Positions 42,088 through 51,256 of a stretch of DNA of 64,000 nucleotides are shown here, in pieces. The stretch spans positions 1 through 64,000 of the forward strand of contig CAYYOV010000011.1 in the NCBI GenBank assembly GCA_964473365.1. The letters are read 5' to 3'. Positions within the stretch are counted from its first letter, which is position 1. The number at the start of each line of letters is the position of its first letter. This stretch comes from 2-02-FULL-55-14 sp964473365. GTDB lineage: Bacteria; Bacteroidota; Ignavibacteria; UBA10030. The translations under genes and the position numbers were made by a program. Under the pieces are notes generated by a model, which was not told the DNA's origin, did no database searches, and worked only from the letters and a program-made list of their open reading frames with translations.

Positions 42088-45000
42088 TTAAGGCTTCTCT
42101 TCCGCTTTCTCCGCGCCACCACCGGCATCGTGCGCATACTGCTCGTAGAGCGCCCACCGTTCCTTTACGTCGGCCTGCGCCTGGACGCCCAGCTCCTTAG
42201 CCCGGTCGGGATGGCTCTTCTCGAGCATGCGGAAACGGGTTTCGAGCGAAGTGAATTCCTTCAGCGACTTCGTCGGCGGCTTCGAGTCGAGCTTGAAGGG
42301 GTTCTTCCCCTCATGCGCGAGCAACGGGTTGTAGCGGAACAGCTGCCAGTAACCCGTTTCGACGGCCACCTTCTGGTTCGTCATCCCGCGGGCCATGTCA
42401 ATGCCGTGCGCGATGCAGTGACTATAGGCAATGATGATCGACGGACCATCGTACGCCTCGGCCTCGAGGAAGGCACGAATGGTCTGGGCGTCGTTCGAGC
42501 CCATGGCCACCTTCGCCACGTACACGTTGCCGTACGACATCGCGATCATCGCCAGGTCCTTCTTGCCGGTCGGTTTACCCGAGGCGGCGAACTTCGCAAC
42601 GGCCGAACGAGGGGTGGCTTTCGACATCTGGCCGCCAGTGTTGGAATAGACCTCGGTATCGAGGACGAGCACGTTGACGTTCCGGCCGGACGCGAGCACG
42701 TGATCGAGACCGCCGAAGCCGATGTCGTACGCCCATCCGTCGCCGCCCATGATCCAGACGCTCTTCTTCACAAGATAGTCGGCAAGGCTCAGCAGACGTT
42801 TCGCCTCGGGTTCCTTCATTCCCGCCAGCTTCTTCTTCAGGCCGTCCACCCGTTCGCGCTGTTCGTGGATGCCGGCTTCGTCGTGCTGCTTCGCCTCGAG
42901 GATCGCGGTCGCCAATTCCTGGCCGATCGAACCGGCCAGATGCCGGACCAGCTCCTCAGCCATCTCCTTGTTCTTGTCGACCGTCAACCGGATGCCGAGT
43001 CCGAACTCCGCGTTGTCCTCGAACAGCGAGTTGGCCCACGCCGGACCGCGTCCGTCATTGTTGGCCGACCACGGGGTGGTAGGCAGGTTAGCGCCGTAGA
43101 TCGACGAACAGCCGGTGGCGTTGGCCACGATCATCCGGTCTCCGAACAGCTGCGAGGCCAGCTTCACGTACGGCGTTTCGCCGCAGCCGGAGCAGGCGCC
43201 CGAGTACTCGAACAGAGGCTGGAAGAATTGCGTCCCCTTGACCGTGTCGGTGCGGACGGTGCGACGGTCCACTTCGGGCAGGTTGAGGAAGAAGTCGTAG
43301 TTAAGCCGCTCGGGAAGCCGGAGCGGTTCCTGCGGTTTCATGTTGATCGCCTTGACCTTCACTTCGCGCTTGCTCTTTGCCGGACAGACCTCCACGCAGA
43401 GGTTGCAGCCTGTACAATCCTCGGGCGCGGTCTGCACCGTGTATTTGAATCCTTTGTATTCGACCCCCTTGTAATCCATCGACTTGAACGTTTCGGGGGC
43501 TCCCGCCAGCGCGGCTCCGTCGTACACCTTGACGCGAATGGCGGCGTGCGGGCAGACGAGCGCGCACTTGTTGCATTGGATGCAGATCTCGGGCTCCCAC
43601 ACGGGGATCTCGAGCGCGATGTTTCGTTTCTCCCACTGCGTCGTTCCGACCGGATACGTGCCGTCGTCCGGCAGGAGGCTCACCGGCATCGCATCTCCCT
43701 TGCCGGCAATGATCGGAGCGGTGGTCCGCTGTACGAATGCCGGAGCATTCGGCGAGACGACTGGGGGAAGTTCGATGGCGCTCGACACCTTGTCGGGCAC
43801 CTTCACTTCGAACAGGTTCGCCAGGGTCTGGTCGACAGCCTCGTAGTTCTTCTGAACGACGTGCTCGCCCTTCTTGCCGTACGTCTTTTTGATGGAATTC
43901 TTGATGGCTGCGATCGCCTCGTCCTTCGGAAGGACGCCGGAGATCGCGAAGAAGCAGGTCTGCATGATCGTGTTGATGCGACCGCCCATACCTGTGGCCT
44001 GGGCGACCTTGTACGCATCGATCACGTATAGCTTGATCTTCTTGGCGATGATCGTCTCTTGCGTGATACGCGGAAGATGGTTCCACACCACGTCGGGCCC
44101 ATAGAGGCTGTTGAGCAGGAACACGCCGCCCGGTGCCGCTGTCTCAAGAACGTCGTACTTCTCCAGGAAGAACCACTGGTGACAGGCGATGAAGTCGGCG
44201 CGGTCGATGAGATACGGGGATTTCAGCTGTCTCGGACCGAACCGGAGGTGCGACGTCGTCGTCGAACCGGACTTCTTCGAATCGTACACGAAGTAGCCCT
44301 GCGCGTAGAACGACGTCTCTTCGCCGATGATCTTGATCGAGTTCTTGTTCGCGCCGACCGTTCCGTCGGCACCGAGGCCGTAGAAGAGGGCGCGTTTCAC
44401 GTCTTCCGGCTCGATGGAGTAGTTCGGGTCGTAGGTCAATGACGTGTGCGTCACGTCGTCGTTGATGCCGACCGTGAAGCCGTTCTTCGGCGCTGGTTTC
44501 TTGAGCTCATCGAACACGGCCTTCACCATCGCCGGCGTAAACTCCTTCGACGACAGACCATAGCGGCCGCCGACGACCTTCGGCATTGCGGCGAACGGCA
44601 ACGTGCCGTTCTGCTGGGCCGTGCCGAGCGAGGTGATGACATCCATGTAGAGCGGCTCACCGGACGCACCGGGCTCCTTGCAACGATCGAGGACACCGAT
44701 CGTCTTGACCGACTTCGGCAGGGCCGCGAGGAAGTGCTCGAGCGAGAACGGACGGTAGAGGCGCACCTTGAGCACGCCCACCTTCTCTCCCTTCTTCGTC
44801 AGGAAGTCGACCGTGTCGTGCACGGTCTCGGCGCCAGAGCCCATGACAATGATGATGCGTTCGGCATCGGGCGCGCCGACATACTCGAACAACTGATATG
44901 ACCGGCCCGTGAGTGCGGCGAACTTCTTCATCGCCTTCTCGACGATGCCGGGGCAGGCAGCGTAGTACGTATTGCAACGCTCACGCGATTGGAAGAAGAC

Positions 45001-45699
45001 GTCGGGGTTCTGAGCCGTGCCCCGAACGACCGGGTTGTCGGGCGTAAGGGCCCGCTTGCGATGCGCGAGGATCAGGTCGTCGTCGACCATCGCGCGCAGC
45101 TGGTCATCGCTCAGTTGTTCGATCTTCATCACTTCGTGCGACGTGCGGAAACCGTCGAAGAAGTGCAGGAACGGGATGCGCGATTCGAGGGTCGCTGCCT
45201 GTGCGATGCTGGCGAAGTCCATCACCTCCTGCACCGAACAGGACGAGAGCATGCCCCAACCGGTGGAGCGCGTGGACATGACGTCGGAATGATCTCCGTA
45301 GATCGAGAGGGCGTGCGTGGCGACGGTGCGCGCCGCGATGTGAAAGACGGTCGGCGTAAGCTCGCCGGCGATCTTGAACATATTCGGCACCATCAGTAGC
45401 AGGCCTTGCGACGCCGTAAAGGTCGTCGCCAACGAACCGGCCTGGAGCGCACCGTGGACAGCGCCGGCAGCGCCACCTTCGCTCTGCATCTCTACCACGA
45501 GGGGCACCGTCCCCCACAGGTTCTTCTGCCCGTTGGCCGACCATTCGTCGGCCCACTCACCCATGTTTGATGATGGGGTGATCGGGTAGATGGCGATGAC
45601 TTCGTTCAGCTTGTGCGCGACGTAGGCAGCCGCTTCGTTCCCGTCGATCATGACTTGGGTTCCCGCTGACGGACGCGGACCCGATGGAGTGCTCGACAT
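42088..45699 (-). CDS. nifJ: pyruvate:ferredoxin (flavodoxin) oxidoreductase
   Basis: 1203-residue single-chain PFOR, the normal length. Domain order: I (pyruvate/thiamine, VIAIYPITPSSNMGEW near 33-48), II (CoA, about 250-410), III (gamma domain), IV, V with two [4Fe-4S] motifs (CIQCNKCALVCPH and CTGCNLCVEVCPAKS), and VI with the thiamine diphosphate site (MGGDGWAYDIGFGGLDHV) and CSGCGETP. It oxidises pyruvate to acetyl-CoA and reduces ferredoxin. A sigma-54-like site lies 47 bp upstream. It is co-directional with the DHOD-like gene. Confidence 0.97.
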   Translation of the reverse strand: MSSTPSGPRPSAGTQVMIDGNEAAAYVAHKLNEVIAIYPITPSSNMGEWADEWSANGQKNLWGTVPLVVEMQSEGGAAGAVHGALQAGSLATTFTASQGLLLMVPNMFKIAGELTPTVFHIAARTVATHALSIYGDHSDVMSTRSTGWGMLSSCSVQEVMDFASIAQAATLESRIPFLHFFDGFRTSHEVMKIEQLSDDQLRAMVDDDLILAHRKRALTPDNPVVRGTAQNPDVFFQSRERCNTYYAACPGIVEKAMKKFAALTGRSYQLFEYVGAPDAERIIIVMGSGAETVHDTVDFLTKKGEKVGVLKVRLYRPFSLEHFLAALPKSVKTIGVLDRCKEPGASGEPLYMDVITSLGTAQQNGTLPFAAMPKVVGGRYGLSSKEFTPAMVKAVFDELKKPAPKNGFTVGINDDVTHTSLTYDPNYSIEPEDVKRALFYGLGADGTVGANKNSIKIIGEETSFYAQGYFVYDSKKSGSTTTSHLRFGPRQLKSPYLIDRADFIACHQWFFLEKYDVLETAAPGGVFLLNSLYGPDVVWNHLPRITQETIIAKKIKLYVIDAYKVAQATGMGGRINTIMQTCFFAISGVLPKDEAIAAIKNSIKKTYGKKGEHVVQKNYEAVDQTLANLFEVKVPDKVSSAIELPPVVSPNAPAFVQRTTAPIIAGKGDAMPVSLLPDDGTYPVGTTQWEKRNIALEIPVWEPEICIQCNKCALVCPHAAIRVKVYDGAALAGAPETFKSMDYKGVEYKGFKYTVQTAPEDCTGCNLCVEVCPAKSKREVKVKAINMKPQEPLRLPERLNYDFFLNLPEVDRRTVRTDTVKGTQFFQPLFEYSGACSGCGETPYVKLASQLFGDRMIVANATGCSSIYGANLPTTPWSANNDGRGPAWANSLFEDNAEFGLGIRLTVDKNKEMAEELVRHLAGSIGQELATAILEAKQHDEAGIHEQRERVDGLKKKLAGMKEPEAKRLLSLADYLVKKSVWIMGGDGWAYDIGFGGLDHVLASGRNVNVLVLDTEVYSNTGGQMSKATPRSAVAKFAASGKPTGKKDLAMIAMSYGNVYVAKVAMGSNDAQTIRAFLEAEAYDGPSIIIAYSHCIAHGIDMARGMTNQKVAVETGYWQLFRYNPLLAHEGKNPFKLDSKPPTKSLKEFTSLETRFRMLEKSHPDRAKELGVQAQADVKERWALYEQYAHDAGGGAEKAEEKP

Positions 45700-45745
45700 A
45701 GTGGTCTTTCAGAGGATGGTGTGGTTCAAAACCGGGGCTTCTTTG

Positions 45746-45760
45746 GCAAAATGCGTTCCA
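45746..45760 (-). promoter_or_regulatory. sigma-54-like -24/-12 element before PFOR
   Basis: Minus strand TGGAACGCATTTTGC: one mismatch to TGGCAC at -24, perfect TTGC at -12, correct GG-N10-GC spacing. About 47 bp from the PFOR start, leaving a leader of about 36 nt. Confidence 0.6.
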
Positions 45761-45897
45761 AGATCACACCCTCGAAACAGGCAAAATCAGCCCGTTGACC
45801 ACCTGGCCATCTGACTGATTCGCAATAATTGGAAAATCGACGGACGAACTTATGAATATTGGTGCTTGCAGCGCAGATGCCGGCCCCTCAGCAGACG

Positions 45898-46848
45898 TCA
45901 ATTCACGGAGAAACTGGCGGTCTCTGGCACGGCGTAGAAGCGGCTTCCTTCGAATTCGATGATGCGCAGACGACCGGCGGCAACGAGGGCGTCGAGAGCC
46001 AACGCGATCGCACCAAGGTCGCTTCCCAGCCCGGCAGCAACATCGGCTGCGGACATCGGACGACGGGCGACCACCCCCAGGATCTCTTCGTCGTGTGGTA
46101 TCGGCGCCGGGGCGCACGATCGTTCGCGCGCCGGCGTGATGATCTCTGCGCGCGGACCGAGCATCGAACGGATCTGCTCCAGCCGCTCATGTGAGACGGG
46201 ATGCGCCCAGGGTTCCGCGGGCGGCCGAACGACCGTGTTGATCTGCACCTTGTCCGGCGAGATGCGGTCAATGGCTTGGCGGAGCAACCAGACCTCGTCG
46301 TCGTCGTCGTTCATCCCCTGGACGAACAGCACTTCAAGCCAGAGCTGTCCCGTGAACTTCCGTCGGAATTCCACAAGGCCGTCGATCACTTGTACGGCCG
46401 TGAGTCGGGGATGCGGGCGGTCGATCCGGCGAAAGACGTCCTCCGACACCGCATCGAGCGACGGACAGACGATGTCCGCGGCGAGGAGGTCGTTTCGGAC
46501 GTCCTCCTTCCACAACAAGGTACCATTCGTCAGTACAACGAGCGGAACCTTGGTCATTTGGCGGGTCGCCCGAAGGAGTTCGCCGAGTCCGCTGTGGAGC
46601 GTGGGTTCGCCCGAACCGGAAAAGGTGATGCAGTCGACAGAAGGATGCGCTTCGATCGCCTCGCGAACATCCTTCAGGATGAGTTCGGTCGGCAGATATT
46701 CGCGCCGGGCAAGGCCGCGCTTGTCCGTGCGACCCACTTCGCAGTAGACGCAGTCGAGCGTACACAGCTTGCGGGGGATGATGTCGACGCCGAGGGAACG
46801 TCCGAAACGCCTCGACGGCACTGGACCGAAGACGGTGCGCACGCTCAC
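45898..46848 (-). CDS. radical SAM protein with C-terminal winged-helix-like domain
   Basis: 316 residues. The radical SAM cluster motif is CTLDCVYC near residue 30-37, followed by the SAM-binding GSGEPTL motif. The N-terminus FGPVPSRRFGRSLGVDI is typical of a family annotated only as radical SAM, with unknown reaction. Residues of about 250-316 look like a winged helix (SAADVAAGLGSDLGAIALAL...). It starts with GTG overlapping the stop of the small coiled-coil gene (GTGA), so it is translationally coupled to it. Function unknown. Confidence 0.85.
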   Translation of the reverse strand: MSVRTVFGPVPSRRFGRSLGVDIIPRKLCTLDCVYCEVGRTDKRGLARREYLPTELILKDVREAIEAHPSVDCITFSGSGEPTLHSGLGELLRATRQMTKVPLVVLTNGTLLWKEDVRNDLLAADIVCPSLDAVSEDVFRRIDRPHPRLTAVQVIDGLVEFRRKFTGQLWLEVLFVQGMNDDDDEVWLLRQAIDRISPDKVQINTVVRPPAEPWAHPVSHERLEQIRSMLGPRAEIITPARERSCAPAPIPHDEEILGVVARRPMSAADVAAGLGSDLGAIALALDALVAAGRLRIIEFEGSRFYAVPETASFSVN

Positions 46849-47108
46849 ATCCAGATATCGATCTCTTCGGGCGGCTGCTCCTCGCGATGCGCGCGCCGCT
46901 GGCAGGATTGGACGAAGGCCTCGATCCCTTCGACGCGCGCTTGCAGGTCGGCCACAAGTTCCTTCAGCCGCATGACCCGGACATCACCGTGGCGGCCGGC
47001 GTCGAGCATTCCGATCTCTTTGCGCAGTTCGTTGACGCGACTCAGGGAGACCTCGAGGTCGTGGACAACCGCCTCGACGCTCCGATCCATACGTGTTTGT
47101 GCGTCCAT
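46845..47108 (-). CDS. small coiled-coil protein
   Basis: 87 residues, start MDAQTRMDRSVEAV after AAAGGAAGACAC. Almost entirely helical with heptad-like hydrophobics (VVHDLEVSLSRVNELRKEIG, VADLQARVEGIEAF), ending EEIDIWM. It contains one Cys. I do not recognise it; oligomerisation or docking for the radical SAM enzyme or the Cys-rich protein upstream is conceivable. It overlaps the next gene. Confidence 0.65.
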   Translation of the reverse strand: MDAQTRMDRSVEAVVHDLEVSLSRVNELRKEIGMLDAGRHGDVRVMRLKELVADLQARVEGIEAFVQSCQRRAHREEQPPEEIDIWM

Positions 47109-47124
47109 GTGTCTTCCTTTACCC

Positions 47125-47442
47125 TCAAGCCTGTCGGGCTTGCCAGGTCTCCATATGTTCAATGATCGCGGGCAGCATCCGGTCGAAGGCACATTCCAAC
47201 CGATTGGCCCGCCAACAGCTACCGTCCGTCTCACGGGTCCCGCAGGCCCGGCACACGGTCTCACGCACCATCTCGCGCCGACCGGCCCGGCCTGTGTATT
47301 CCCGAACAGCGTTCTGCACCACCTCCAGCTGATCGCGCAGCACGCAGGCTTCGTCGACGGGTAGATGACATCGGCCGTGCGGGTCCCCGTCGATGCACGT
47401 CGTACACACTTCTTGACGAATATCCTTCCAACAGCCATCCAT
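47125..47442 (-). CDS. small Cys-rich protein of unknown function
   Basis: 105 residues, start after GAGGGAAGCGGTC. Nine Cys, arranged in two similar halves: CxTC...GRC...EACVLRDQLEVV and CRACGT...GSCWRANRLECAFDRML. The pattern suggests a metal or Fe-S site repeated once, with helices between. It lies between an acetyl-CoA hydrolase/transferase gene and a coiled-coil/radical SAM pair in one operon. It may be a substrate or maturation partner for the radical SAM enzyme; this is an inference from order only. Confidence 0.7.
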   Translation of the reverse strand: MDGCWKDIRQEVCTTCIDGDPHGRCHLPVDEACVLRDQLEVVQNAVREYTGRAGRREMVRETVCRACGTRETDGSCWRANRLECAFDRMLPAIIEHMETWQARQA

Positions 47443-47460
47443 GACCGCTTCCCTCGGAGG

Positions 47461-48777
47461 TCACGCCATCGCCGCTGTCTCCGTTTCCTTTGCCCCTTTT
47501 CGTAGCGACCGCTCCAGCTCTGCCTGATGCGACGGATGTGCGATGGCGATCAACGCATCGGCGCGCTGACGAAGGTTCCTGCCATGGAGCGATGCGACGC
47601 CGAATTCCGTCACCACGTAATGAACATCGGCTCTGCTCGTGACAACGCCCGCACCGGGCGTAAGCCTGGCGACGATGCGCGAGATCACACCATTCTTGGT
47701 GGTCGACGGCAACGCAATGATGGGCTTGCCCCCCTTTGAGTAGGCCGCCCCTCTGATGAAGTCGACCTGGCCGCCGAATCCGCTGTAGATCTTGGGCCCG
47801 ATGGAATCCGCACACACCTGGCCCGTCAGGTCGACCTCGATCGCCGAATTGATCGCCACCTGCTTGTCGTTCTGTGCGATGACGAACGGGTTGTTGGTGT
47901 AGTTGCACGGATGCAGCTCAAACAACGGGTTGTTGTCGATGTAGCCGTAGAGATCGCTCGAACCGAGGACGAACGTGGCAATGACCTTTCCGCGGTGGAC
48001 CGATTTCATCGCATTCGTCACGATCCCTTTTTCGATCGCTTCGACGACCCCGTCCGAGACCATCTCGGTATGGATACCGAGGTGTTGTCGTCCGTCCAGG
48101 AGCTTTAGGACCGCGTCGGGGATGCCCCCGATGCCAAGCTGCATCGTCGCACCGTCCTCCACGAGGGGCGCGATGTGCTGCGCGATCTTCAATTCGAGTT
48201 CGGTCGCTGGCTTCGGGACGAGCGTCAGGAGCGGTTCGGAGCACTCGACGATCTTGTGGACGCGCGAGACGTGAATGAAGTCGTCCCCGAGCGTGCGGGG
48301 CATGCGTTCGTTCACTTGCGCGACCACGACCCGGGCGCTTTCGGCGGCAGCTTTTGTCGCTCCGCATTCCACGCCGAAGCTCATGAATCCGTGCTCGTCC
48401 GGCGGCGAGACCTGGATCAGCGCCACGTCGAGCGGGATGACCCGGTCGGTGAACAGCGCCGGGATGTCGGACAAGTGAATGGGGACGTAGTCCGAGCGTC
48501 CGTCAGCGATGGCCTCACGGTCAGCGGGACCGACGAACAGCGAATTGTGGCGGAAGCTCGCCTCCATGCCCGGCTTCGCGAGGGGGTCCTCGCCCAGCAG
48601 CAGGACATGGTTGACCTCGACGTTGCGCAGTTCGCTGACGCGTCGGGCCAGGGCGTGCGTCAACAAGAGCGGTGTAGCGGCGTTGCCGGAGATGAAGATT
48701 CGGTCGCCCGACTTGACGGAGGTGACCGCTTCGTCGGCAGAGACGACCTTGACCATATAGTGGGGAAGCCAGTTCAC
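47461..48777 (-). CDS. acetyl-CoA hydrolase/transferase family protein
   Basis: 438 residues. Two-domain CoA-transferase family I fold: N-terminal domain VKSGDRIFISGNAATPLLLT, and C-terminal domain with LGIGGIPDAVLK and a Glu/Ser-rich CoA site, ending near VTEFGVASLHGRNLRQRADA. It is closest in length and motif to 4-hydroxybutyrate/acetate CoA-transferases. It would interconvert acetyl-CoA (or another acyl-CoA) and acetate, downstream of PFOR. First gene of a four-gene operon with two small proteins and a radical SAM protein. Confidence 0.9.
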   Translation of the reverse strand: MNWLPHYMVKVVSADEAVTSVKSGDRIFISGNAATPLLLTHALARRVSELRNVEVNHVLLLGEDPLAKPGMEASFRHNSLFVGPADREAIADGRSDYVPIHLSDIPALFTDRVIPLDVALIQVSPPDEHGFMSFGVECGATKAAAESARVVVAQVNERMPRTLGDDFIHVSRVHKIVECSEPLLTLVPKPATELELKIAQHIAPLVEDGATMQLGIGGIPDAVLKLLDGRQHLGIHTEMVSDGVVEAIEKGIVTNAMKSVHRGKVIATFVLGSSDLYGYIDNNPLFELHPCNYTNNPFVIAQNDKQVAINSAIEVDLTGQVCADSIGPKIYSGFGGQVDFIRGAAYSKGGKPIIALPSTTKNGVISRIVARLTPGAGVVTSRADVHYVVTEFGVASLHGRNLRQRADALIAIAHPSHQAELERSLRKGAKETETAAMA

Positions 48778-48905
48778 TCAGGACTCCTTGGGCCAGCCCG
48801 TGGGACGGGCGGCGTCAGTTCAGGTGGAGTCGAGGGCAAAGGCGATGCGGGACCGAACCGGCGGGACCGGTACGGCGTGCGGAAGGCGGAACGAAATGAC
48901 GCGGC

Positions 48906-49337
48906 CTATGTGGCGCGGCCGCTCTTCAACAGGTCTTCAATGGCTTGTGAGACCATCTCGACGTCCACGGGCTTGTAGAAGACCATCGCGCCCATGGATT
49001 CGATCTCGGCCGTCACATCCTGACGGAGCGGCATGTAGCCGCGCAGCAGAATGAGCGGCACGTTGGACGGCCGGCCACGCAAGACTTCCAGCAAGCGGCG
49101 GACGTCCTCCGAGAAGGTAAAGAGGTCGACGAGAACGAGGTCCGGTTGCGTGGAGCGTAACGATCCCTCGAGGGCGGAGATCATCGTCTCCCGCGTGATG
49201 CGGTACCGATCTTCGAGAATCAGCACGAGCGTACGTGCGAGATCGGCGTCCGGACTGAAGATCAGGACGTTCTTCGGGCCCGTCCCTGGAATGGGGGTCG
49301 GAACCGACGAGGCCGTCGTCTGAGGCACTGTCACCAT
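48906..49337 (-). CDS. stand-alone response-regulator receiver domain
   Basis: 143 residues. REC-like fold NVLIFSPDADLARTLVLILE ... LVLVDLFTF ... LILLRGYMPL ... FYKPVDVEM. The phospho-acceptor position is VLVDLF (Asp about 75), and Lys is in FYKPVD, but the acidic pocket at the first strand is SPDAD, so activity is uncertain. There is no output domain. The start follows GGAGGATGAACGA. It is the last gene after a kinase, a sigma-54 activator and a Fis-type protein, probably in one regulatory set. Confidence 0.8.
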   Translation of the reverse strand: MVTVPQTTASSVPTPIPGTGPKNVLIFSPDADLARTLVLILEDRYRITRETMISALEGSLRSTQPDLVLVDLFTFSEDVRRLLEVLRGRPSNVPLILLRGYMPLRQDVTAEIESMGAMVFYKPVDVEMVSQAIEDLLKSGRAT

Positions 49338-49418
49338 TCGTTCATCCTCCGGCGCCGTACGTACCACGCGCCGACATCGTGGAGTTCGATGTCGGCACCG
49401 GACGCCGGGAACGACCCG

Positions 49419-49643
49419 TTAGGCCCGCTCCTCGACCGCGTGATCTTCGATCGACAGCTCAGCGAGCTTGCGGTAGAGCGACGAAATGCTGATACCCAGC
49501 AATTTCGCGACCTTCCGCTTGTCGTTGCTATTGGCGCGGAGCGACTCCAGAATCAGAGCGCGCTCATACGAACGGACAGCTTCTTTCAACGTACCCGACC
49601 CGACGAGATTGGGCATGGCAGTGGTGAGATAGTCATCGGACAT
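49419..49643 (-). CDS. stand-alone Fis-type helix-turn-helix protein
   Basis: 74 residues with a strong ribosome site (CCCGGAGGAAACCAACC). Sequence TLKEAVRSYERALILESLRA ... DKRKVAKLLGISISSLYRKL is the C-terminal DNA-binding domain of NtrC-type activators, without receiver or AAA+ domain. It is closely similar to the tail of the regulator encoded at 49878 (PLKEAVKDFERMFIQQALTR ... ALGMSLSSLYRKIEEL), 234 bp upstream, so it looks like a detached or duplicated output domain. It could compete for or bend the enhancer sites. A -24/-12-like site lies about 70 bp upstream. Confidence 0.85.
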   Translation of the reverse strand: MSDDYLTTAMPNLVGSGTLKEAVRSYERALILESLRANSNDKRKVAKLLGISISSLYRKLAELSIEDHAVEERA

Positions 49644-49713
49644 GGTTGGTTTCCTCCGGGAGAGCGTAGACCGGGCCGGAACGAGTCTTCCGGACCGGGG
49701 CATGCCCGTGGGG

Positions 49714-49728
49714 ACAAGGAACGTGCCA
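49714..49728 (-). promoter_or_regulatory. sigma-54-like -24/-12 element before the Fis-type gene
   Basis: Minus strand TGGCACGTTCCTTGT, the same TGGCACGTTxxTTGT form as before the 2-oxoacid oxidoreductase operon, with GG-N10-GT spacing. It lies between the sigma-54 activator gene and the Fis-type gene. Confidence 0.55.
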
Positions 49729-49877
49729 CCAATTTGTTTGCTCAGAGCAGGGATTTTCGTTGCGGAAGTCGATGCCCGGAGGAGGGGCAACGGAGGGGGA
49801 TTCGAATTTCTGAGAAACGGATTCTGGCTATTCCTAGTAGTCGGAACGGCCGAAATCACTTGCCAAAGGCGATTCTA

Positions 49878-51254
49878 TCAAGCGGATGGGGTGATCTGAA
49901 GCTCTTCGATCTTCCGGTAGAGCGATGAGAGGCTCATCCCTAGGGCCTTGGCCGTCTCATCCTTGTTCTGGTGATGGCGCGTCAGTGCCTGCTGTATGAA
50001 CATCCGCTCGAAATCTTTGACCGCTTCTTTCAACGGTTGGTCGCCGTATGCTACTTGTGCGGCCGGAGAAGGACTGCTCCCCTCCGTCCACATCGATTCG
50101 GGCAGATGCTCAGGTCCGATGAAATCTGATTCGCAAAAGATCGTCGCGCGCTCGACGGCATTCTGGAGCTCACGGACCTCTCCCTTCCATTGGTGCCGAA
50201 GCAGAACCCGCATGGCGTCATTCGTAAAGCCGCGGATGGCTTTGCCTGTCTGCTTGGCGTAGACCTCGAGGAAGAAGGCTGCAAGCAGCGGGATGTCGTC
50301 CGGCCGCGACGACAACGGCGGCAGGTTCACTTCGACGACGTTCAACCGGTAGAACAGGTCCTCGCGGAACTTGCCCGCTTCGACCTCTTTGCGCAGGTCC
50401 CGATTGGTCGCCGCGATGATCCGCACGTCGATCTTGATCATGTCGGTCGTTCCGACCGGCGTGATCTCCTTTTGCTCAAGCGCGCGGAGTAGCTTCACCT
50501 GCAGGTTGAGCGGGATCTCGCTAACCTCATCCAGGAAGATCGTGCCTTCGTGCGCGACCTTGAACATCCCTTCCTTGTCGGTTGTTGCACCCGTGAACGA
50601 ACCCTTCTTGTGGCCGAAGAGTTCGCTCTCGAACAGCGTATCGACGATGGCCCCGCAGTTGATCGGGACAAAGCGCTTGCTCGACCGCGGGCTATTGTAG
50701 TGGATCGCGCGCGCGACGAGTTCCTTACCGGTACCGCTCTTGCCAGTGATGAGCACGGTCCCCTCGCTCCGTGCCACCTTCTCGATGACGCCGAACACCT
50801 TCTTCATGGCCGTGCTCTGGCCGATGATCTGGTCGAAGTCATACGTTCGCTGGAGCTCCTGCCGAAGCATCGCGTTCTCGAGCGCGAGGGCCCGATAATC
50901 GAGCAGTTTGCGGATGCGCAACAACAGGTCATCGAAATTGATCGGCTTGAGGACGTAGTCCGAAGCTCCCTCGCGAAGCGCGGTGATGGCCGTTTCCACC
51001 GACCCGAACGCCGTAATGATGATCACGAAGGTCTCGGGCGATTCCTGCCGAATGAGCCGGAGGAGTTCGGTCCCCCGCATTTCCGGCATCTCGATGTCCG
51101 TGATGACGATATCGAAGGCTCGTTCCCGATGGGCCTCGATGGCAAGCCGCCCGTTCGAGGCTTCGGCCACGACGAACCCTTCCTTCTGAAGCACGAAAGA
51201 GACCGATTCGCGGATGATCTGTTCGTCGTCGACGATGAGGATACGCTGTGACAT
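49878..51254 (-). CDS. NtrC-family sigma-54-dependent response regulator, second copy
   Basis: 458 residues: receiver with Asp53 (DIVITDIEMPEMRG), AAA+ domain (Walker A GKSGTGKELVARAIH; sigma-54 loop KGSFTGATTDKEG; Walker B GTIFLDEVSE) and Fis-type HTH. The loop reads GSFTGA in place of GAFTGA, a change known in some functional activators. Start 51254 (MSQRILIVDDE) lies 2 bp after the kinase stop, so the pair is a classical two-component operon. It may act on the -24/-12 sites of maeB, PFOR or the oxidoreductase. Confidence 0.95.
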   Translation of the reverse strand: MSQRILIVDDEQIIRESVSFVLQKEGFVVAEASNGRLAIEAHRERAFDIVITDIEMPEMRGTELLRLIRQESPETFVIIITAFGSVETAITALREGASDYVLKPINFDDLLLRIRKLLDYRALALENAMLRQELQRTYDFDQIIGQSTAMKKVFGVIEKVARSEGTVLITGKSGTGKELVARAIHYNSPRSSKRFVPINCGAIVDTLFESELFGHKKGSFTGATTDKEGMFKVAHEGTIFLDEVSEIPLNLQVKLLRALEQKEITPVGTTDMIKIDVRIIAATNRDLRKEVEAGKFREDLFYRLNVVEVNLPPLSSRPDDIPLLAAFFLEVYAKQTGKAIRGFTNDAMRVLLRHQWKGEVRELQNAVERATIFCESDFIGPEHLPESMWTEGSSPSPAAQVAYGDQPLKEAVKDFERMFIQQALTRHHQNKDETAKALGMSLSSLYRKIEELQITPSA

Positions 51255-51256
51255 GT

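Noticed and set aside
42130..44031. Long plus-strand frame of 633 residues opposite PFOR
   Set aside because: Antisense shadow of a well-conserved PFOR gene; Arg/Leu/Val/His-rich with no recognisable family or ribosome site.
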